This document shows positions 60,628 through 64,000 of a DNA stretch of 64,000 nucleotides, piece after piece. The stretch lies in contig JAKCWW010000703.1 of NCBI GenBank assembly GCA_026260175.1, positions 7,105-71,104 of the forward strand, written 5' to 3'. Under the pieces are notes generated by a model. The model made no database searches, was not told the origin of the DNA, and saw only the letters and a list, made by a program, of their open reading frames with translations. A program made the translations under genes and the position numbers. The stretch is from Reticulitermes lucifugus (taxonomy: Eukaryota; Arthropoda; Insecta; Blattodea; Rhinotermitidae). Positions within the stretch are counted from its first letter, which is position 1. Every line of letters starts with the position of its first letter.

Positions 60628-60930
60628 GAAGAAACTGTGGCAGGTATGGCGGAGAAAAGAGGTATATAAACGGCTGTGGAGGAAAGGCCTGAAGGAAAGG
60701 GACAATCTGGAAGATATAGGCATAGATGGGAAGGTAATAATACAAAGGTTTAATGCTGTGGGATGAAAGGGCGTGGAATGGATTTATCTGGCTCAAAATA
60801 GAGACATGTTGTAGGCTTTTGTGAACACGGCCATAAACCTCCGGTTCCCATAAAATGCGGGTAATGTTTAACTAGCTGAGAATCTGTTATCTGCTCAAGA
60901 AAACTCCGCTCCATGTAGTCAGTTACTTAA
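60628..60930 (+). mobile_element. LINE 3' fragment
   Basis: Decayed version of the 3' end of the LINE at 33481: GTGGCAGGTATGGCGGAG, GGAGGAAAGGCCTGAAGGAA, ATTTATCTGGCTCAAAATAG, AACACGGCCATAAACCTCC, then the tail GCGGGTAATGTTTAACTAGC and CCGCTCCATGTAGTCAGTTA. No open frame; the reverse transcriptase core is absent. Confidence 0.8.
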
Positions 60931-61777
60931 TTATGAAACAAGTTAAGTAGTTAGTGCATGAAGTCACATTCATTTTGAAAGTTTTTGGCTGTAAGGGATG
61001 CACACTATATATTTGAAACTAATATCTGTTACAAGAGTGCTGCAGTTTTTTGAGTTATAGGACATTTCTAGCTGTCAATAAAGAACGAAAGCATGTAGAA
61101 ATATATTTGTATTTGATTCCTTCAAAGAGATAGACACAATGCACTAGGCTCTGAAGTAGCTTATAGTGTATTACATGGTTGGTCGTAAATGTGGGTTGGT
61201 TACTTCAAACAGATGTGCTCCAGGCAGCTGATAAAGGCTCTATTATAATTACACAGGATGTACAGGACTACTCTCTTTGTAAGATAAACTGCACGTGGGC
61301 TTAACACGTTCTTTGTAATTTGTTGTTTTTAACACTGTCTCTACAACTTCAGAGAAATGTATAGTGAGTTGGTATTTCTAAACACTACACAGCTGGCTCT
61401 GTTCTACGACCTCAGCAGGGAAATTAAGCTATTATGAGAGTAGAAAGTTTAGCTCTTTACAGCGTAAGCTCGTTCTAAGTAACATTTAAAAATTCAGCAC
61501 CTGTCTTACAGAAAGCATCACATCTTCATTATAGAAGCCAGTAGGTTAATAATGTGTAGGAAATTAATCGCTGTTTTTCTAAGAATCGTACGTAATATAC
61601 AAACACACTCTGCTGGCAAAGTGCGGAACTTCTAGAAGTTAAAATGGTGGTACAAGCAGTAACCACTATACTTTAAAGGGTTGGTGTACGAGTAAATTGT
61701 AAATTGTGCTTTACTCAACAGCATGAAATAAAAGTTGTTTTGATGTTGTGTTCTATAATTATTTGACAATGGTATAA
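60931..61777. other. AT-rich non-coding stretch
   Basis: No gene or element recognised. Confidence 0.5.
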
Positions 61778-62149
61778 TATGCGAAATATCACTGATGCGT
61801 ATTTAAACGTTTTCATCGTCACTGATTATACAAACACGACGTTTCGAAAGCAAACTGCTTTCGATTTCAGGTGAACCACAATCTTAAGAACGAGTAATAA
61901 TCTAAAAGAAACAAAAACCTACGAACTCATATGTAAGAGACAAAATTATCCAGCCGTCTAAACGTAAAAATAGGGTAGCCTGTAACACTTAATCTAGAAT
62001 TGTAAGAAAATTAAATAACAAATTTACCCCTGTTAAAACTGAAAATCACAGGATCTGAACAAGCAATAAACATTTTTTTCCGTAAAATGTAATGTGAAAT
62101 AATAACTACCCATTCAGCTCAGATTGGATTAACACGACCATAAGCTTCA

Positions 62150-63040
62150 ATCTTTGACGAATGCACCTTTTATTCTCTCACTTCCATCCACCCTACATAT
62201 GTTTCGACCTATTTTGGTCATTGTCAGCGGTATACCGATATAGTCACTTCACTGTTCACTCATTCATTAGGTATTAAAGTAGAACATTATGCTGCTTACA
62301 GTAATTGGCAGTCACCAATAGCTAAAACAAAATCACAATTTCTTCAAGTTTTGAATTGTCTCGGTATATATATATATATATATATATTGTGTTAGAAGTT
62401 CTGAGCACAGCACTATAAGTTGTGAACACAGGGCACTATGTCGCTGGAGATATCAAGCTCGTTAAAATTATTAAAATCATCACTTTTTAAAATTTAAAAT
62501 TCAAATTTATTAAAATTGAAATTGTTGGCAGTCGGTCTTTTATAACTGTTGATGTCCATCCACTGCTGTTGTATGTCCTGTTGCGTGTACGCACCATATT
62601 ACCATATTGCGTGTACGCAAAAGGACATACAACAGCAGGGAATGGACATCAACAGTTATACAAGACCGACTGCCAACAATTTCAATTCTAATAAATTTGA
62701 ATTTTAAATTTTAAAGTGATAATTTTAATAATTTTAATGAGTTTGATATATCCAGCAACATAGTGCCCTGTGTTCAAAACTTATAGTGCTGTGCTCCGAA
62801 CTTCTAACAAAATATATATATACACCGAGACAATTCAAAACTTGAAGAAACTATGATTGTGTTTTTATCTATTGGTGACTGCCAATTACTGTAAACAGCA
62901 TAATGTTCTACGGTCATACCTAATTAATGAGTGAACACTGAAGTGACTATATCGGTATACCCCTGATGATGATCAAAATACGGTCGAAACATATGTAGGG
63001 TGGATGGAAGTGAGAGAATAAAAGGTGCATTCGTTGGTTA
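62150..63040. mobile_element. inner palindromic element with complete hammerhead-like core
   Basis: Arms of about 420 bases (62150-62579 and 62622-63040) are highly similar inverted copies around a centre near 62600. The ends carry GACGAATGCACC and GGTGCATTCGTTGGTT, the terminal motif shared with 10561 and 39618. In the right arm, plus strand 62959-63002: stem I ACCC, CTGATGA (62963-62969), T, stem II GATC, loop, GGTC, GAAAC (62986-62990), ATAT, GTA (62995-62997), stem I GGGT. The left-arm copy on the minus strand has CTGACAA and is presumably inactive. A TA run lies in both arms (62367-62389, 62812-62823). No protein coded. Confidence 0.85.
62957..63004 (+). ncRNA. hammerhead-type ribozyme candidate
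   Basis: The order of parts is that of a type I hammerhead: stem I 5' side ACCC, core CUGAUGA, stem II GAUC/GGUC with a 7-base loop, core GAAA, stem III reduced to two or three pairs (AC..GU around AUAU), cleavage triplet GUA, stem I 3' side GGGU. Cleavage would fall after the A at 62997. Very short stem III is known in hammerheads of Penelope-like elements, where two molecules are thought to pair for activity. One feature is unusual: an unpaired T (62970) between the CUGAUGA core and stem II. It recurs in the copies at 9731 and, as C, at about 39700, so it is probably part of the family design. Activity is not shown by sequence alone. Confidence 0.5.
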
Positions 63041-63662
63041 AAAATTGAATCTGATAGCTAAGATGCGAGGCGAATATAACGTAAAATTTATAATACGACC
63101 ATATTACAATCTGAGCCTAACACCATATACAGGAAATATAACGAGGCAGCACATATGCTTTGTACTAACAACCCTATCAGTCAGCCATTTTGGACATACG
63201 AATTCACCTATTTGGTTTCCATTAATAGATACAGATTTGCACAACTGAATTGGTATTCATTCATGGTTTACATGGATGTTTGTGCTTTCTAGTACGTGCA
63301 TGGATTCACCAACAGAGGGTGCTGGTTGGGTTGCTACTATCTCATATTGTATTTAACTGAAAAACGTTTCCTTATTGCTTGTTCAGGTCATGTGATCTTC
63401 AGTTTTAATAAGAGAAAATTTGTTATTTAATTTTCTTACAATTCTAGATTGAGTGTTATACAATATTTTCATGTTTAGAAGTCTGGATAGTTTTGTCTCT
63501 TACTTATGAGTTCGTAGGTTTTTGTTTCTTTTGGATTATTACTTATTCTTAAGATTGTGGTTCATTTGACAAAAGCAGTTTGCTTTCGAAACGTCGTGTT
63601 TTTATAATCAGTGACGATGGAAAAATTTCAAATACACATCAGTGATATTTCGAATGTTTTAA

Positions 63663-64000
63663 TGCTACTTAGAGCTCTGAAGTACCATTTAAGTTGCTTG
63701 GTGAGGAAAGGAGAATGGTGCACTGAAATAGGGCATTTAATATATAAAAGGTTTAGCGAAAAACCACACAGTTCATTTCTCATTTATCGGTTTGGAAAAT
63801 TAAAGGGACGAGGAGACGTCCTGACCTATTCCACACCGAAGGTTTTACTACTAACGCTGTACTAATTTATTAATAAAATTATCCTTAAAATTTGATAAAA
63901 TTAATATATGCTGCAATTGCTGGTGATAAGGAAACCAATTTATTTTGGTTTTATTCCCTTCAATATTTAAGATTACTGCCTTCTGAGTTATGATACTGTG
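63663..64000. other. AT-rich non-coding stretch
   Basis: An 84-codon frame (63611-63865) starts inside the right arm of the outer palindrome and shows no domain. Nothing else recognised. Confidence 0.5.

Larger units (their letters stand above)
61778..63662. mobile_element. outer palindromic element with nested inner palindrome
   Basis: Left arm (61778-62090) and right arm (about 63356-63662) are inverted copies. Shared blocks are CGAAATATCACTGATG, TCATCGTCACTGATTATA, CGACGTTTCGAAAGCAAAC, CTTAAGAACGAGTAATAATC or counterpart, AACAAAAACCTACGAACTCA and CAGGATCTGAACAAGCAATA or counterpart. Each arm holds a hairpin AAAGCAGTTTGCTTT followed by CGAAACGTCG, a relative of the ribozyme-like motif. The inner palindrome (62150-63040) lies between the arms. 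The right inner flank (63041-63355) has no partner on the left, so the interior is asymmetric. No open frame resembles a transposase or reverse transcriptase. Confidence 0.8.

Noticed and set aside
1-64000. CRISPR arrays, bacterial-style operons, rRNA genes
   Set aside because: No regularly spaced repeats, no Shine-Dalgarno-led gene strings and no rRNA blocks; the sequence is clearly from an animal nuclear genome.

Overview
This window looks like AT-rich, gene-poor insect DNA. Small tRNA-derived SINEs, 5'-truncated LINE tails and a mariner relic resemble the repeat landscape of cockroaches and termites (Blattodea). That placement is from memory of such repeats, not from a search. No long host coding region is present. 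Most of the 64 kb is probably intron or intergenic spacer.

Host coding signal is limited to three exon-sized candidates. The best is a GC-rich block near 51.8 kb on the minus strand: ATG, a signal-peptide-like 21 codons, then a strong splice donor, so probably the first coding exon of a secreted or membrane protein whose remaining exons lie at lower coordinates or outside the window. Two weaker plus-strand candidates lie at 14.38-14.49 kb (acidic, between good splice sites) and 8.94-9.18 kb (zinc-finger-like start).

Repeats dominate. Three tRNA-derived SINE groups are visible: one at 3.5, 6.6, 20.7 and 31.2 kb; a second at 13.8 and 19.6 kb; a third at 20.3 and 40.8 kb, with a head-only scrap at 45.1 kb and a related mosaic at 41.1 kb. 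Several have clear target-site duplications, and the 13.8 kb copy sits inside an older LINE tail. LINE 3' fragments of one family (YADD reverse transcriptase, shared 3' tail) occur at 13.7/14.1, 33.5, 39.1, 51.5, 53.0 and 60.6 kb. A Jockey-like LINE fragment lies at 29.05-29.94 kb (minus) and a mariner transposase fossil at 36.9-37.4 kb (minus).

The most unusual feature is a set of long palindromic (foldback) elements at 9.5, 9.9, 10.6, 23.9, 39.6, 53.6, 60.0 and 61.8-63.7 kb. One group shares the end motif CCAACAAATGCAC and carries, inside each arm, a motif with the layout of a small hammerhead ribozyme (CTGANGA, short stem II, GAAAC, very short stem III, GTA, stem I). This is the arrangement known from Penelope-like retroelements. 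A second group shares GAAACGTYGGTA followed by an ACACGGCGTMACAT-type end. One palindrome (9890-10036) has perfect 67-base arms; another (62150-63040) has arms of about 420 bases and is nested in a further palindrome.

A run of 50 N at 60284-60333 interrupts a direct duplication and is probably an assembly gap. A large tetranucleotide satellite lies at 25.69-26.14 kb.
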